Positions 24,264 to 33,175 of a stretch of 64,000 nucleotides of DNA are shown here, piece after piece; position 1 is the stretch's first letter; every line of letters starts with the position of its first letter. This DNA comes from Streptomyces sp. CB02959. Lineage in GTDB: Bacteria > Actinomycetota > Actinomycetes > Streptomycetales > Streptomycetaceae. The stretch is from contig NZ_NNBP01000006.1 of assembly GCF_002803155.1 (NCBI RefSeq), forward strand, positions 109,785 through 173,784, given 5' to 3'. Both the position numbers and the translations under genes were made by a program. A model generated the notes under the pieces. That model saw only the letters and a program-made list of their open reading frames with translations, made no database searches and had not been told where the DNA came from.

Positions 24264-25625
24264 ATGTCACGGGACGCGGCGGGAGCACAGGGGGAGCGGT
24301 GGGGGCTGGTGGCCGTCGCCGGGATCTGCTCGTTCCTGGCCATGTTCGACATGAGCGTGGTGACGGTGGCGGTGCCGGGCATCGCGTCCGACTTCGCCGT
24401 CCCGGTGTCCGTCGCGCAATGGGCGGTGCTGGGCTACCAACTTCCGGTAGTGGCCCTGCTGTTGCCGGCCGGGCGGTGGCTGGACCGTGCGCCGCTGCGG
24501 CCGGTGGTGCTCGGCGCCCTGGCCGGTTTCGGGCTGTGCGGTGCGGCGGCGGCCACCGCACCGGTCCCGGCGGTGCTGCTCGCGGCACGGCTGCTCCAAG
24601 GGGCCTGCGGCGCGGTGCTGTTCGTGCTGATGCCGCTGCTGGCGGTCCGCGCCGTACGCCCCGAGCTGCGCGGGCGGGCGATGAGCGTGCCCGCCACGCT
24701 CGGGCCGCTCGGTGCCGTGACCGGACCGGCGCTGGGCGGGGTGCTGCTGGACCACTGGGGCTGGCGGGCCGTCCTGTTGGTGAAGCTGCCACTGTGCGCG
24801 GTCGCCTGGTGGCTGGCCCGGCGCGGGCTCGCCCCGGGCGGGCGGCCGACCGCGCCGGGCCGTGCGGAGTGCCGGGACGCGGCGCTGGCCGGCACCGCCG
24901 TCGGGGCCCTGCTGCTCGGACTGACGACGCTGCCCGAGGGCTGGGCCGGACCGGTGCTGTGCGCGGTCGCGCTGGTGCCGGGCCTGGTGTGGGCGCGGAG
25001 TGCGGGCGGGCGCCGGGTGCGCGAGGCGCTGCGGGCGACCCGTACGGGCGGGGCCCACGGCGCCGTCCTCGGACTCGCCGCGGCCTTCGCGGCGGTGCAC
25101 TTCCTGCTGGCGGTACAGCTCCAGCGCGCGGCGGGCGTCTCGGCCTCGACCACCGGGCTGACGCTGCTCGCCTTCCCCGCCGCCATGGCGGTGGCGGGTC
25201 CGGTGGGCGGCCGCCTCGCCGACCGCTACGGGGCCCGGCCGGTGGCGGTGAGCGGAGCGGCGCTGGTCGCCGTGGGCTTCGGCCTGCTCGCCACGGCAGG
25301 TGCCTGGCCACCGCTCCAGGTCGGCTGGCGGCTGGCGGTGGCGGGGCTCGGCATGGGGCTGTACGGCGGGCCGGTCCAGCTGATGGTGCTCGACGCGGCG
25401 GGGCCGGAGCGGAGGGCCACCGCCGGTTCGACCGTGCAACTCGCCCGCAGCGCCGGCTTCACGCTGGGGCCGGCGGCGGCCACCGCCCTGGGCGGCCTGG
25501 GCGGTCCGCGCACCGGGCCGGCACTGGCCACCGCGGCGGCGCTGCTGGCGACGCTGCTGCTGGCCCGACGGCCGGTGCGGGACGAGGCCGCACCGGCGCA
25601 CCACTCCCCCGCCCCGCCGCCGTGA
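24264..25625 (+). CDS. MFS drug:proton exporter, likely exporter of the isonitrile product
   Basis: The 453-residue MFS protein is of the DHA2 (EmrB/QacA) type. It opens with GICSFLAMFDMSVVTVAVPG, has the motif C-like PLGAVTGPALGGVLLDHWGW, and contains 12-14 membrane segments. Such proteins export drugs or secondary metabolites by proton antiport. It starts 54 bp before the amidotransferase gene of the isonitrile operon and reads the same way, so it is the probable self-resistance/export gene. The ATG follows GAGGAGAGG. The 266-bp region upstream, shared with the divergent copper operon, should hold both promoters; no clear consensus was recognised. Confidence 0.87.
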   Translation: MSRDAAGAQGERWGLVAVAGICSFLAMFDMSVVTVAVPGIASDFAVPVSVAQWAVLGYQLPVVALLLPAGRWLDRAPLRPVVLGALAGFGLCGAAAATAPVPAVLLAARLLQGACGAVLFVLMPLLAVRAVRPELRGRAMSVPATLGPLGAVTGPALGGVLLDHWGWRAVLLVKLPLCAVAWWLARRGLAPGGRPTAPGRAECRDAALAGTAVGALLLGLTTLPEGWAGPVLCAVALVPGLVWARSAGGRRVREALRATRTGGAHGAVLGLAAAFAAVHFLLAVQLQRAAGVSASTTGLTLLAFPAAMAVAGPVGGRLADRYGARPVAVSGAALVAVGFGLLATAGAWPPLQVGWRLAVAGLGMGLYGGPVQLMVLDAAGPERRATAGSTVQLARSAGFTLGPAAATALGGLGGPRTGPALATAAALLATLLLARRPVRDEAAPAHHSPAPPP

Positions 25626-25679
25626 ACGCAGGCCCCACACCCTCCCCTCCCCACTCCACCTCCCTGGAAAGGCAACCCC

Positions 25680-27554
25680 ATGTGCGGCATCACCGGTTGG
25701 ATCTCGTTCGGCGCGGATCCCGCGCACCGGCCCCACGTCATCGAGCGGATGACCGCCGCCCTCGCCTCGCGCGGGCCCGACGGCTGCGGTGTCTGGCGCG
25801 GTCCGCACGCCGCGCTCGGGCACCGGCGGCTCGCCGTGCTCGACATCGAGGGCGGGGCGCAGCCCATGACGGCGGGCACCGCCGGCGCACCGCGGACCAC
25901 CGGCGGCCCGGCCCCCGCCGGGGTCGTCCTCAGCTACAGCGGCGAGGTCTACAACCACCACGAACTGCGGTCCGAACTCCGCTCCCTGGGACGGGAGTTC
26001 ACCACCGGCAGCGACACCGAGGTGGTGCTGCGCGGCTACCAGGAGTGGGGCGCCGGGCTCGCCGAGCGGCTGGAGGGCATGTACGCGTTCGCCGTGTGGG
26101 ACGCCGAGGCGCGGCGGCTGCTGCTGGTGCGCGACCGAATGGGCGTCAAACCGCTGTACTACGCCCGCACACCGGACGGCGGACTGGTCTTCGGCTCCGA
26201 ACCCAAGGCACTGTTCGCGCACCCCGACTGCGCCCCGCGGGTCGACGCGCAGGGACTCCGGGAGGCGTACGGCCTGGTGTTCGGGACGGGGGCGACGCTG
26301 TGGGCGGGCGTCCGGGAGGTACCGCCGGGCGGGCTGCTGCTCTTCGACCGCGCGGGGCCGGCCGAACGGCTCTACTGGCAGCTGACCGCGCGTCCGCACG
26401 ACGACGCCGACCTCGCCGCCACCACCGCCGGTGTCCGGCAGCGCCTGGAGCACGCGGTCCGGACCCAGTTGGAGGCCGACGTACCGCGGTGCAGTCTGCT
26501 CTCCGGCGGGCTCGACTCGACCGTCGTCACGGCGCTGCTCGCGGACGAACTCCGGCGCCGCGAAGGGCCCGGGGCGCGGCTCCGCTCGTACGCGGTCGAC
26601 TACAGCGACCAGGCGGAGCGGTTCACCGGCGATGTGCTGCGCACCGGGCACGACGCCCCGTACGCCGTCGAGGCCGGCGCGTTCATCGGCACCGATCACC
26701 ACACCGTCGTCCTGGACCCGCAGACGCTCCTGGACCCCGGGCACCGCGCGGCCGTGGTCGCCGCCCGCGACTCGCCCATCGGCGTCGGCGACATGGACAC
26801 CTCGCTCTACCTGCTCTTCGGCAAGATCAAGGAGCACTCGACGGTGGCGGTGTCCGGTGAGGCCGCGGACGAGGTGTTCGGCGGCTACCCGTGGTTCCAC
26901 GACCCCGCGGCCCTGGCCGCGCCGACGTTCCCGTGGCTGCGGGTCACCAGCGACGAGGCGGCCATGCCGCTCCACCCCGATCTGGCCGCGACGCTGCGCA
27001 TCGGGGAGTTCCAGCGCGACACCTACCGCACGGCGCTGGCCGCCGTCCCGCACCTCGACGGGGAGAGCCCGGCCCGGCGCCGGCAGCGCGAGATGCAGCA
27101 TCTGTCGCTGACCCGCTGGCTCCGCCAGCTCCTGCACCGCAAGGACCGGCTCAGCATGGCGCAGGGCCTGGAGGTACGGGTGCCGTACTGCGACCACCGG
27201 CTGGTGGAGTACGCCGTCAACACGCCCTGGGACCTGCACCGCCACGACGGCCGGGAGAAGAGCCTGCTGCGCGCCGCCGGTGCCGGGCTCGCCCCGCGGT
27301 CGGTGCTGTGGCGGGCCAAGAACCACTATCCGGCCACCCACCACCCCGACTACAACCGCGGGCTCCAGGACCTCGCGCGCCAGGCGCTGGACGCCGCCGG
27401 CGGGCGGGTGCGCGACCTGGTGGACGTGCGCGTCATCACGGCCGGCCTGGCGACGGAACCGGAGCGGCTGGAGTGGGGCCACCGGTTGCGGCTGGAGCGG
27501 GTGGTGGACCTCGCGCTGTGGCTCGACCGGTACCGGCCGGAGATCACCGTGTGA
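25680..27554 (+). CDS. Asparagine synthetase-like amidotransferase of the isonitrile cluster
   Basis: The 624-residue AsnB-type glutamine amidotransferase has the N-terminal nucleophile Cys2 (MCGITGW) of the glutaminase domain, including SRGPDG and YSGEVYNH. Its C-terminal synthetase domain carries the pyrophosphate loop SGGLDS (275-280) and SGEAADEVFGGY. Both halves look complete, so it should use glutamine ammonia and ATP to turn a carboxylate into a carboxamide. Between an exporter and a P450/isocyanide synthase pair, its probable substrate is a tyrosine-derived isonitrile acid or its precursor, though a housekeeping-type asparagine synthetase cannot be excluded. An upstream GGAAAGG serves as ribosome site. 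Confidence 0.9.
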   Translation: MCGITGWISFGADPAHRPHVIERMTAALASRGPDGCGVWRGPHAALGHRRLAVLDIEGGAQPMTAGTAGAPRTTGGPAPAGVVLSYSGEVYNHHELRSELRSLGREFTTGSDTEVVLRGYQEWGAGLAERLEGMYAFAVWDAEARRLLLVRDRMGVKPLYYARTPDGGLVFGSEPKALFAHPDCAPRVDAQGLREAYGLVFGTGATLWAGVREVPPGGLLLFDRAGPAERLYWQLTARPHDDADLAATTAGVRQRLEHAVRTQLEADVPRCSLLSGGLDSTVVTALLADELRRREGPGARLRSYAVDYSDQAERFTGDVLRTGHDAPYAVEAGAFIGTDHHTVVLDPQTLLDPGHRAAVVAARDSPIGVGDMDTSLYLLFGKIKEHSTVAVSGEAADEVFGGYPWFHDPAALAAPTFPWLRVTSDEAAMPLHPDLAATLRIGEFQRDTYRTALAAVPHLDGESPARRRQREMQHLSLTRWLRQLLHRKDRLSMAQGLEVRVPYCDHRLVEYAVNTPWDLHRHDGREKSLLRAAGAGLAPRSVLWRAKNHYPATHHPDYNRGLQDLARQALDAAGGRVRDLVDVRVITAGLATEPERLEWGHRLRLERVVDLALWLDRYRPEITV

Positions 27555-27622
27555 GCCGCCCCGCCCGTACGGGCCGCGCCGCACCCCGCCCTCGGACCAC
27601 CCACCCCTCGCAAGGAGACCCC

Positions 27623-29167
27623 ATGCAACCGATCACCGGCATCCCGGACACCCCCGGCACCCCGGTCACCGCCGACCCGACCAGCACCAAGGGCCCCATC
27701 AGCACCACTGACATGACTGGCATCAATGACACCACCGGCACCACCGATCCGAACGAAACCCCGCATCCCAGCAGAACCACGGACCCCATACCCCTGTACG
27801 GCGCCGACTACAAACGCGACCCCTATCCCCTCTACGCCGAGCTGCGGGCCCGCGGGCCCGTCCACCGCGTCCGCTTCCCCAGCGGGGTGTGCGCCTGGCT
27901 CGTCACCGGGTACGACGCGGCGCAGCAGGCGCTGACCGACCCGCGCCTGGGCAAGCACCACTCGCGCGGCAACGCGGCCTGGCGGGCCCGCGCGTCGATC
28001 ATGCCCGAGCCGCAGCACTCCCAACTCCAGGTGCACCTGCTGCACCAGGACCCGCCCCGGCACACCGCGATGCGCCGGATGGTGACCGACGCCTTCGCCC
28101 CGCAGCGGGTCGAGGCGCTCCGCCCCCGCTTCCAGGAAACCGCCGACGCGTTGCTGGACCGGTTCGCCGGGTCCGGCCGGGCCGACCTCGTGGCGGAGTT
28201 CGCCGCGCACTTCCCGTTCCGGGTGCTGGCCGAAGTGATCGGCCTGCCCGAGGCGTTCGCGGGGCGCTTCGACCGCGACTGGGGGAAGGTGGTGCAGCCC
28301 GTCGGGCCCACGGATCCCGGCCGTCCGGCGTACGAGGCGCGGCTGCGCGGGCTGCAGCAGTACATCGCCGATCTGGTCGTGCACAAACGGCGGGCTCCGG
28401 GCGAGGACCTGCTGTCCCGTCTGGTGGTGGCGCGCGACGCGGGCGAGCTGACCCCGGCGGAACTGGACTCGATGATCTTCCAGTTGCTGGTCGCGGGGCA
28501 GGAGCCGGTCACCAACCAGATCACCACCGCGCTGGTCACCCTGTTGCGCCACCCCGACCAGCTCGCCGCGCTCGCCGCCCGTCCGGAGCTGCTGCCGCGC
28601 GCCGTCGAGGAGTTGCTCCGCCACGACGCCGCCTTCGAGCTGACGACCTGGCGGTTCTTCGCCGAGGACAGCGAGCTGCACGGGACCCGGATCCCGGCCG
28701 GCGACTCGGTGATCGTCTCGCTGTGCGCGGCCAATCGCGACCCCCGGCGCTTCGCCGACGCCGACGTCCTCGACTTCGACCGCTCACCCAACCCGCATCT
28801 CGCCTTCGGTCAGGGCAGCCACTTCTGCCCGGGGGCCGCGCTGGCCCGCGCCGAGCTGCAGATCGCCCTGGGCACCCTGGTGCGGCGGCTGCCCGGCCTC
28901 CGGCTGGCCGTCCCGGAGGACGAACTCGCCTGGATTCCGGCGGTGTTGGCCCGCGGCGTGAACCGCCTCCCGGTGACGTACGCCCCGGATCCCCCCGGCT
29001 GCCCGATGGCCGCGTCCCGCACCACGGACGCAGCACACACCACACCCCCGGCAGACGCACCGAGCGCACCGCAGGCACCGCAGGCACTACAAGCACCGCA
29101 GGCACCGCAGGCACCGCAGGCACCGCAGGCACCGCAGGCACCGAGCGCACCGGACGCGGCATGCTGA
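27623..29167 (+). CDS. Cytochrome P450 of the isonitrile cluster (atypical I-helix)
   Basis: The P450 is unusually long (514 residues). A Thr/Pro-rich unstructured N-terminus (1-55) and a C-terminal tail of A-P-Q repeats (about 480-510) flank a normal core. The K-helix has E330-x-x-R333 and the heme loop is FGQGSHFCPG (Cys402). The I-helix reads AGQEPVT (291-297): the usual acid-Thr pair has become Glu-Pro, which points away from standard hydroxylation and fits radical coupling. By analogy with yeast DIT2 and the structure of hazimycins, phenol coupling of two tyrosine isonitriles is inferred. AAGGAG precedes the ATG, and the stop overlaps the isocyanide synthase start by 7 nt. Confidence 0.87.
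   Translation: MQPITGIPDTPGTPVTADPTSTKGPISTTDMTGINDTTGTTDPNETPHPSRTTDPIPLYGADYKRDPYPLYAELRARGPVHRVRFPSGVCAWLVTGYDAAQQALTDPRLGKHHSRGNAAWRARASIMPEPQHSQLQVHLLHQDPPRHTAMRRMVTDAFAPQRVEALRPRFQETADALLDRFAGSGRADLVAEFAAHFPFRVLAEVIGLPEAFAGRFDRDWGKVVQPVGPTDPGRPAYEARLRGLQQYIADLVVHKRRAPGEDLLSRLVVARDAGELTPAELDSMIFQLLVAGQEPVTNQITTALVTLLRHPDQLAALAARPELLPRAVEELLRHDAAFELTTWRFFAEDSELHGTRIPAGDSVIVSLCAANRDPRRFADADVLDFDRSPNPHLAFGQGSHFCPGAALARAELQIALGTLVRRLPGLRLAVPEDELAWIPAVLARGVNRLPVTYAPDPPGCPMAASRTTDAAHTTPPADAPSAPQAPQALQAPQAPQAPQAPQAPQAPSAPDAAC
29066..29137 (+). repeat. Tandem 9-bp repeat encoding the A-P-Q tail of the P450
   Basis: Eight consecutive 9-bp units (GCACCGCAG; the third is degenerate, GCACTACAA) encode Ala-Pro-Gln triplets at the P450 C-terminus. 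A 9-bp in-frame array can expand or contract without breaking the reading frame. Confidence 0.9.
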
Positions 29168-30180
29168 CCCCGTCCGTCACCGCGGCAGCTCCCACCGGCC
29201 CCACCAGCCTCGGCACACCCGGCCCCACCTCCGCGACCCGCACCACCCGTGGGACCCACACCACCTGTGAGGAGATCCTCCGCGTCCTCCTCCCCTACCG
29301 GCGCACCCTGGACGACCCCCACGGGGACACCCCGGACGCCTTCCCCGTCCAGGTGCGGCAGCTGTCCCACTGGGTCGCGGCGGACCGGCCGATCCTGTTC
29401 ACCCTGCCGGGATTCCCCTGCAAGTCGCCCAATCCCGCGAAGGTGCTGGGCCCGCTCCCCGACGAGGGCGAGCGGCTCGCGCTGCGCTTCCTGGACCGGC
29501 TGTGCGCCCGCATCACGGCCGTGTACCCGCCCGGCGCGCGGATGCTGATCTGCTCGGACGGGCATGTCTTCAGCGACCTCATCCGGGTGCCGGACCCCAC
29601 CATCGACGCCTACGCGGACGGACTGCGGGCGCTGATCGACGACGAGGGGCTCGCGGCCCGACTGGGCGTCTTCGACCTCCGCGCGGCGTACGGGGACCTG
29701 ACGTACGACGAGAAGCGGGCCAGGATCGAGGCGGCGCACGCGCCGACCCTGGAGGCGCTGCGGGCCGAGACGCGGGCCGACGGGACCGCCCGGCGGCTGT
29801 ACCAGGGCATCACCCGGTTCCTCTTCGAGGACACCGACCTCCGGACGTACCCCGGCACCCGTTCGGCGCTCCAGCGCGAGTGCCGGGCGCGGGCCTACGG
29901 CGTGATCCGGCGGAGCCGGGCCTGGGGGGAGCTGATCGCCGACCACCATCCGGGGGCGGTGCGGCTGTCCATCCATCCGCAGCCGAGGGGGTCGGCCAAG
30001 TTCGGCATCCGGCTGCTGGCCGCGCCGGACGCGTGGATGACGCCCTGGCACGCCTGCGTACTGGAACACGCCGACGGGCGGCGGGAGTTGATGCGCCGGG
30101 CGGACGCCGAGCGGCTGGGCCGACCGGTGCTGCGGGACGGGCGGCCCAGCCACTTCGCGGCGGACCCGGCGACGGGGTGA
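29161..30180 (+). CDS. Isocyanide synthase (DIT1/PvcA family)
   Basis: The 339-residue protein shows the family signature TLPGFPCKSPNPAK (81-94), followed by SDGHVFSDL (132-140) and, near the C-terminus, VRLSIHPQPRGSAKFGI and TPWHACVL. Isocyanide synthases (IsnA, PvcA) convert the amino group of Tyr or Trp to an isonitrile using ribulose-5-phosphate as carbon donor; DIT1 of yeast is a related formyl-tyrosine enzyme. The first 35 residues are a disordered Thr/Pro extension. It overlaps the P450 gene by 7 nt. No Fe/2-oxoglutarate partner (PvcB/IsnB) is present, so the side chain is probably not decarboxylated to a vinyl isonitrile. Confidence 0.88.
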   Translation: MLTPSVTAAAPTGPTSLGTPGPTSATRTTRGTHTTCEEILRVLLPYRRTLDDPHGDTPDAFPVQVRQLSHWVAADRPILFTLPGFPCKSPNPAKVLGPLPDEGERLALRFLDRLCARITAVYPPGARMLICSDGHVFSDLIRVPDPTIDAYADGLRALIDDEGLAARLGVFDLRAAYGDLTYDEKRARIEAAHAPTLEALRAETRADGTARRLYQGITRFLFEDTDLRTYPGTRSALQRECRARAYGVIRRSRAWGELIADHHPGAVRLSIHPQPRGSAKFGIRLLAAPDAWMTPWHACVLEHADGRRELMRRADAERLGRPVLRDGRPSHFAADPATG

Positions 30181-30184
30181 GCAG

Positions 30185-30230
30185 CGGGCCCGCGCCCCGA
30201 GGTCCCTGAGGACCTCGGGGCGCGGGCCCG
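30185..30230. terminator. Strong bidirectional terminator
   Basis: A 21-bp perfect stem with a CTGA loop lies between the convergent isocyanide synthase and importer ATPase genes. The stem core is CGCGCCCCGAGGTCC and its complement. Confidence 0.88.
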
Positions 30231-30244
30231 TTCGGCGGCTCCCG

Positions 30245-31021
30245 TCAGGGGTGGCTCCGCCGGTGGTCGAAGGCGATCAACAGGTCGCCGGTCAGCGGGT
30301 GTTCGGTGACCGCGGCGCGTACGCCGAACACCTCCGCCAGCAGCTCCGGCGTCAGCACCGCACGGGGCGGGCCGGAGGCCACCAACCGCCCGTCGTGCAG
30401 GACGTGCAGCCGGTCGCAGAGCGATGCCGCGGCGTTCAGGTCGTGCAGCGAGATCAAGGTGGTCCGGGCCTGCTCCCGGAGCAGGGCGAGCAGGTCGACC
30501 TGGTGGCGGACGTCGAGGTGGTTGGTGGGTTCGTCCAGCACCAGCACGTCCGGGTCCTGGGCGAACGCCCGGGCCAGCAGCACGCGTTGGCGCTCGCCGC
30601 CCGAGAGGGCGGAGAACCGGCGGGCGCCCTGGTCGGACATGCCGACGGCGGCGAGCGCGCCGCCCACCGCCTCCCGGTCGGTGGGGTCCTCGCCGGCGAA
30701 GGCCCGTTTGTAGGGCGTGCGGCCCATTCCCACCACCTCACGGACCGTCAGTTCGAAGTCGGCGGCGCGTTCCTGCGGCAGCGCCGCGATGTGCCGGGCG
30801 GTCCGCCCCAGGGACAGGGTGCGCAGGTCGGTCCCGTCGAGGAGGACCCGGCCCGCGGTGGGCCGGAGGTGGCGGTACACGGTCCGCAGGACGCTGGACT
30901 TGCCGCTGCCGTTGGGGCCGACCAGCCCCACGATCTCCCCGGCGGCGGCCATGAGGTGCACCCCGGCGACCACGTCCCGCCCGGCGTAGCCGACCCGCAG
31001 CTCCTCGATGTCGATCCTCAT
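30245..31021 (-). CDS. ABC importer ATPase (FecE/BtuD type)
   Basis: The 258-residue ATPase has Walker A GPNGSGKSS (35-43), a Q-loop at LPQERAADFE, signature LSGGERQRVLLARAFAQD and Walker B VLVLDEPTNHLDV. The pattern is that of siderophore, heme and B12 importers. The ATG overlaps the permease stop (ATGA). It is the last gene of a three-gene operon that ends against the isonitrile operon. Confidence 0.93.
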   Translation of the reverse strand: MRIDIEELRVGYAGRDVVAGVHLMAAAGEIVGLVGPNGSGKSSVLRTVYRHLRPTAGRVLLDGTDLRTLSLGRTARHIAALPQERAADFELTVREVVGMGRTPYKRAFAGEDPTDREAVGGALAAVGMSDQGARRFSALSGGERQRVLLARAFAQDPDVLVLDEPTNHLDVRHQVDLLALLREQARTTLISLHDLNAAASLCDRLHVLHDGRLVASGPPRAVLTPELLAEVFGVRAAVTEHPLTGDLLIAFDHRRSHP

Positions 31022-32058
31022 CGCTCCGCCTCCAACCGCCGGTCCAGCACGAACAGCAGGGCCGGGGCGCCGATCATCGCCGTGACGACCCCGACGGGCA
31101 GCTCCTGGCCGTCCATCGCCGTACGGCAGACGACGTCGACCACCACCAGGAGCAGCGCTCCGGTGAGGGCCGCCAGCGGCAGCAGGCGGCGGTGGTCGCC
31201 GCCGAGGACCAGCCGGCACAGGTGCGGCACCATCAGGCCGACGAAGGCGATGGCGCCGGAGACCGCGACGAGGACACCGGTCAGCAGGCTGGTCACCACG
31301 AACAGTTCGCGGCGCAGCCGGGTCACGTCCACGCCGAGCCCAGCCGCCGTCTCATCGCCCATGAGCAGCGCGTTCATCCCCCGGGCGCGCGCCTGGAGCA
31401 CCAGCAGACCGGCCGCGACCGCCAGGACCGGCAGCCACAGCGCGCCCCACGTGGCCCCGCTCAGGCTGCCCATCAGCCAGAACAGCACTCCCCGGGTCTG
31501 CTGTTCGTCGCCGGCCTGGAGGACGAGATAGCTGGTGAAGCCGGACAGGAACTGGCCGATGCCCACCCCGGCCAACACCAGCCGCAGCGGCGAGAAGCCG
31601 CCGCCGCGGCGCGCCATCGCCCAGACCAGGGCGAAGGCGGCGAGCGCCCCGGCGAAGGCGGCCGCCGACAGTCCCAGCCCCAGCGCCCCGCCGGCACCTG
31701 CGCCCAGCACGATCGCGGCGACCGCGCCGAGCGAGGCGCCGTTGGAGATGCCCAGCAGGTACGGATCGGCGAGCGGGTTGCGCACCAGGGCCTGGGTGGC
31801 GGTGCCGACCAGGCCCAGGCCGGCTCCGACGCAGGCCGCCAACAGGGCTCGGGGAACCCGGAGTTGCCACACGATCAGCTCGTCGGTGCCGGGCCGGGGC
31901 GGGGCCCCTTCGAGCCGGCGCAGGACCACCGACCAGACGTGTCCGGGCGCGATGTCCGTGGCCCCCAGGGACACCGCGGCGGTCAGTGCCGCGACCAGGG
32001 CGACGGCGAGGAGGAGGGCCAGCAGTCCGGTACGTGGGGTGTGTGCCCGTTCCCCCAC
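31018..32058 (-). CDS. FecCD-family ABC importer permease
   Basis: The 346-residue protein has about ten membrane helices and FecCD/BtuC signatures: RVPRALLAACVGAGLGLVGT, NPLADPYLLGISNGASLGA and FVGLMVPHLCRLVLGGDHRR (the cytoplasmic coupling loop). It forms the homodimeric channel of a metal-chelate or cobalamin importer. The GTG start overlaps the binding-protein stop (TAGTG), and its own stop overlaps the ATPase start. Confidence 0.93.
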   Translation of the reverse strand: MGERAHTPRTGLLALLLAVALVAALTAAVSLGATDIAPGHVWSVVLRRLEGAPPRPGTDELIVWQLRVPRALLAACVGAGLGLVGTATQALVRNPLADPYLLGISNGASLGAVAAIVLGAGAGGALGLGLSAAAFAGALAAFALVWAMARRGGGFSPLRLVLAGVGIGQFLSGFTSYLVLQAGDEQQTRGVLFWLMGSLSGATWGALWLPVLAVAAGLLVLQARARGMNALLMGDETAAGLGVDVTRLRRELFVVTSLLTGVLVAVSGAIAFVGLMVPHLCRLVLGGDHRRLLPLAALTGALLLVVVDVVCRTAMDGQELPVGVVTAMIGAPALLFVLDRRLEAER

Positions 32059-33128
32059 TACCGCGCCGCCTTGAAGCGCGTCGGGTACAGGGTGTGCGCG
32101 ATCTCCTCGACGGTGTCCGCGGTGCGGGTGCCGGGCAGGGTGGTGCGCTCCGAGCCGATCCGCAGGAACCTGTCGTTCCGGACGGCCGCCAGGCCCTGGG
32201 TGGCGGGGAAGGTCTTGAGGAACCGGGCGGCCTCGTCGAACGCCTTCGCGTTGGCTGCCGCGTCGCCGCGGTCGCGGACGCCCAGCTGGATCCAGTCGGG
32301 GTTCTTGGCGACCACGTCCTCCCAGGACACCGGCTTGAAGTCCCCGTCGCAGTCGGCGAAGACGTTGCGGGCGCCGGCCTGGGTGATCACGGCGTTGGCG
32401 ATCTGCTTGCCGCAGAGGGCCATCGGCTGCTTGGTCCCGGCGTCGAAGTCGAAGAAGAAGTAGCCGGGCCGCTTGCCGTCCGGGACGTCGGCCAGCGCCT
32501 TGTGGACGGCGGCGACCTTGGCCCGCATGCCGGCCACGAGCTCACGGGCCCGCGGTGCGGTGCCGGTGACGGCGCCCAGCCGGGTGAGGTCGCCCTCGAC
32601 GCCGGACAGGTCGCGCTGCGGCCCCTTGGCCATCGAGGCGCAGGCGGTGGAGGCCAGGTAGATGTGGCGGATGCCCGCCGCCGCGAACTCCTCCTCCGTC
32701 GGGGTGTCGCCCGCCCCGCCCATCGAGCCCATGGCGGCGAAGGTGTCGAGGTAGAGGTCGGCGCCCGAACCCAGCAACTTCTCCTTCGGGATGACGGCCG
32801 TGCCGAGCACCGGCACCTTGGCGGCGCGGGCGCCGAGGTCGCCCGGCAGGGTCCCCTTGCCGGGCGGGAACCCGGTGCCGATGACGCGGTCGCCGGCGCC
32901 GAGCCGCAGCAGCATCTCCAGGGCGGTGGCATTGCTGGTGACGATCTTCCGGGGCGGGGCGGTGAAGGTGGTCTCGGCGCCCTTGCAGTCGGCGACCCGC
33001 ACGGGGAAGCCGTCGCCGCCCGGCGGGCCGCCGCCCGCCCCCGTTCCGCGCTCGGTGCCGCCTCCACCGCACGCCGTGGCGGTCAGCGCGACGACCATCG
33101 CGAGTCCGCACCATTTCCCTGGGCGCAT
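32058..33128 (-). CDS. Metal-chelate-type substrate-binding lipoprotein
   Basis: The 356-residue class III periplasmic-binding-type lipoprotein (BtuF/FhuD fold) has a short signal ending in a lipobox-like TATAC (Cys20). The PPRKIVTSNATALEMLLRLG segment and the long backbone helix are typical. Mature Cys residues occur at ADCKG, STACASM, ALCGKQ and FADCDGD, more than usual and probably disulfide-forming, and a Met-rich patch (AAMGSMGGAG) sits in the middle. The ligand cannot be read from sequence; ferric siderophore, cobalamin or a copper-isonitrile complex are candidates. GGAGAAGG precedes the ATG. Confidence 0.88.
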   Translation of the reverse strand: MRPGKWCGLAMVVALTATACGGGGTERGTGAGGGPPGGDGFPVRVADCKGAETTFTAPPRKIVTSNATALEMLLRLGAGDRVIGTGFPPGKGTLPGDLGARAAKVPVLGTAVIPKEKLLGSGADLYLDTFAAMGSMGGAGDTPTEEEFAAAGIRHIYLASTACASMAKGPQRDLSGVEGDLTRLGAVTGTAPRARELVAGMRAKVAAVHKALADVPDGKRPGYFFFDFDAGTKQPMALCGKQIANAVITQAGARNVFADCDGDFKPVSWEDVVAKNPDWIQLGVRDRGDAAANAKAFDEAARFLKTFPATQGLAAVRNDRFLRIGSERTTLPGTRTADTVEEIAHTLYPTRFKAAR

Positions 33129-33175
33129 GGGCCTTCTCCCCTACCACTGTGCCGCTCCGGCCGGTCGACCGGGCG

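Noticed and set aside
29066..29137. CRISPR-like repeat array
   Set aside because: The 9-bp units have no spacers and are in-frame codons of the P450 tail.
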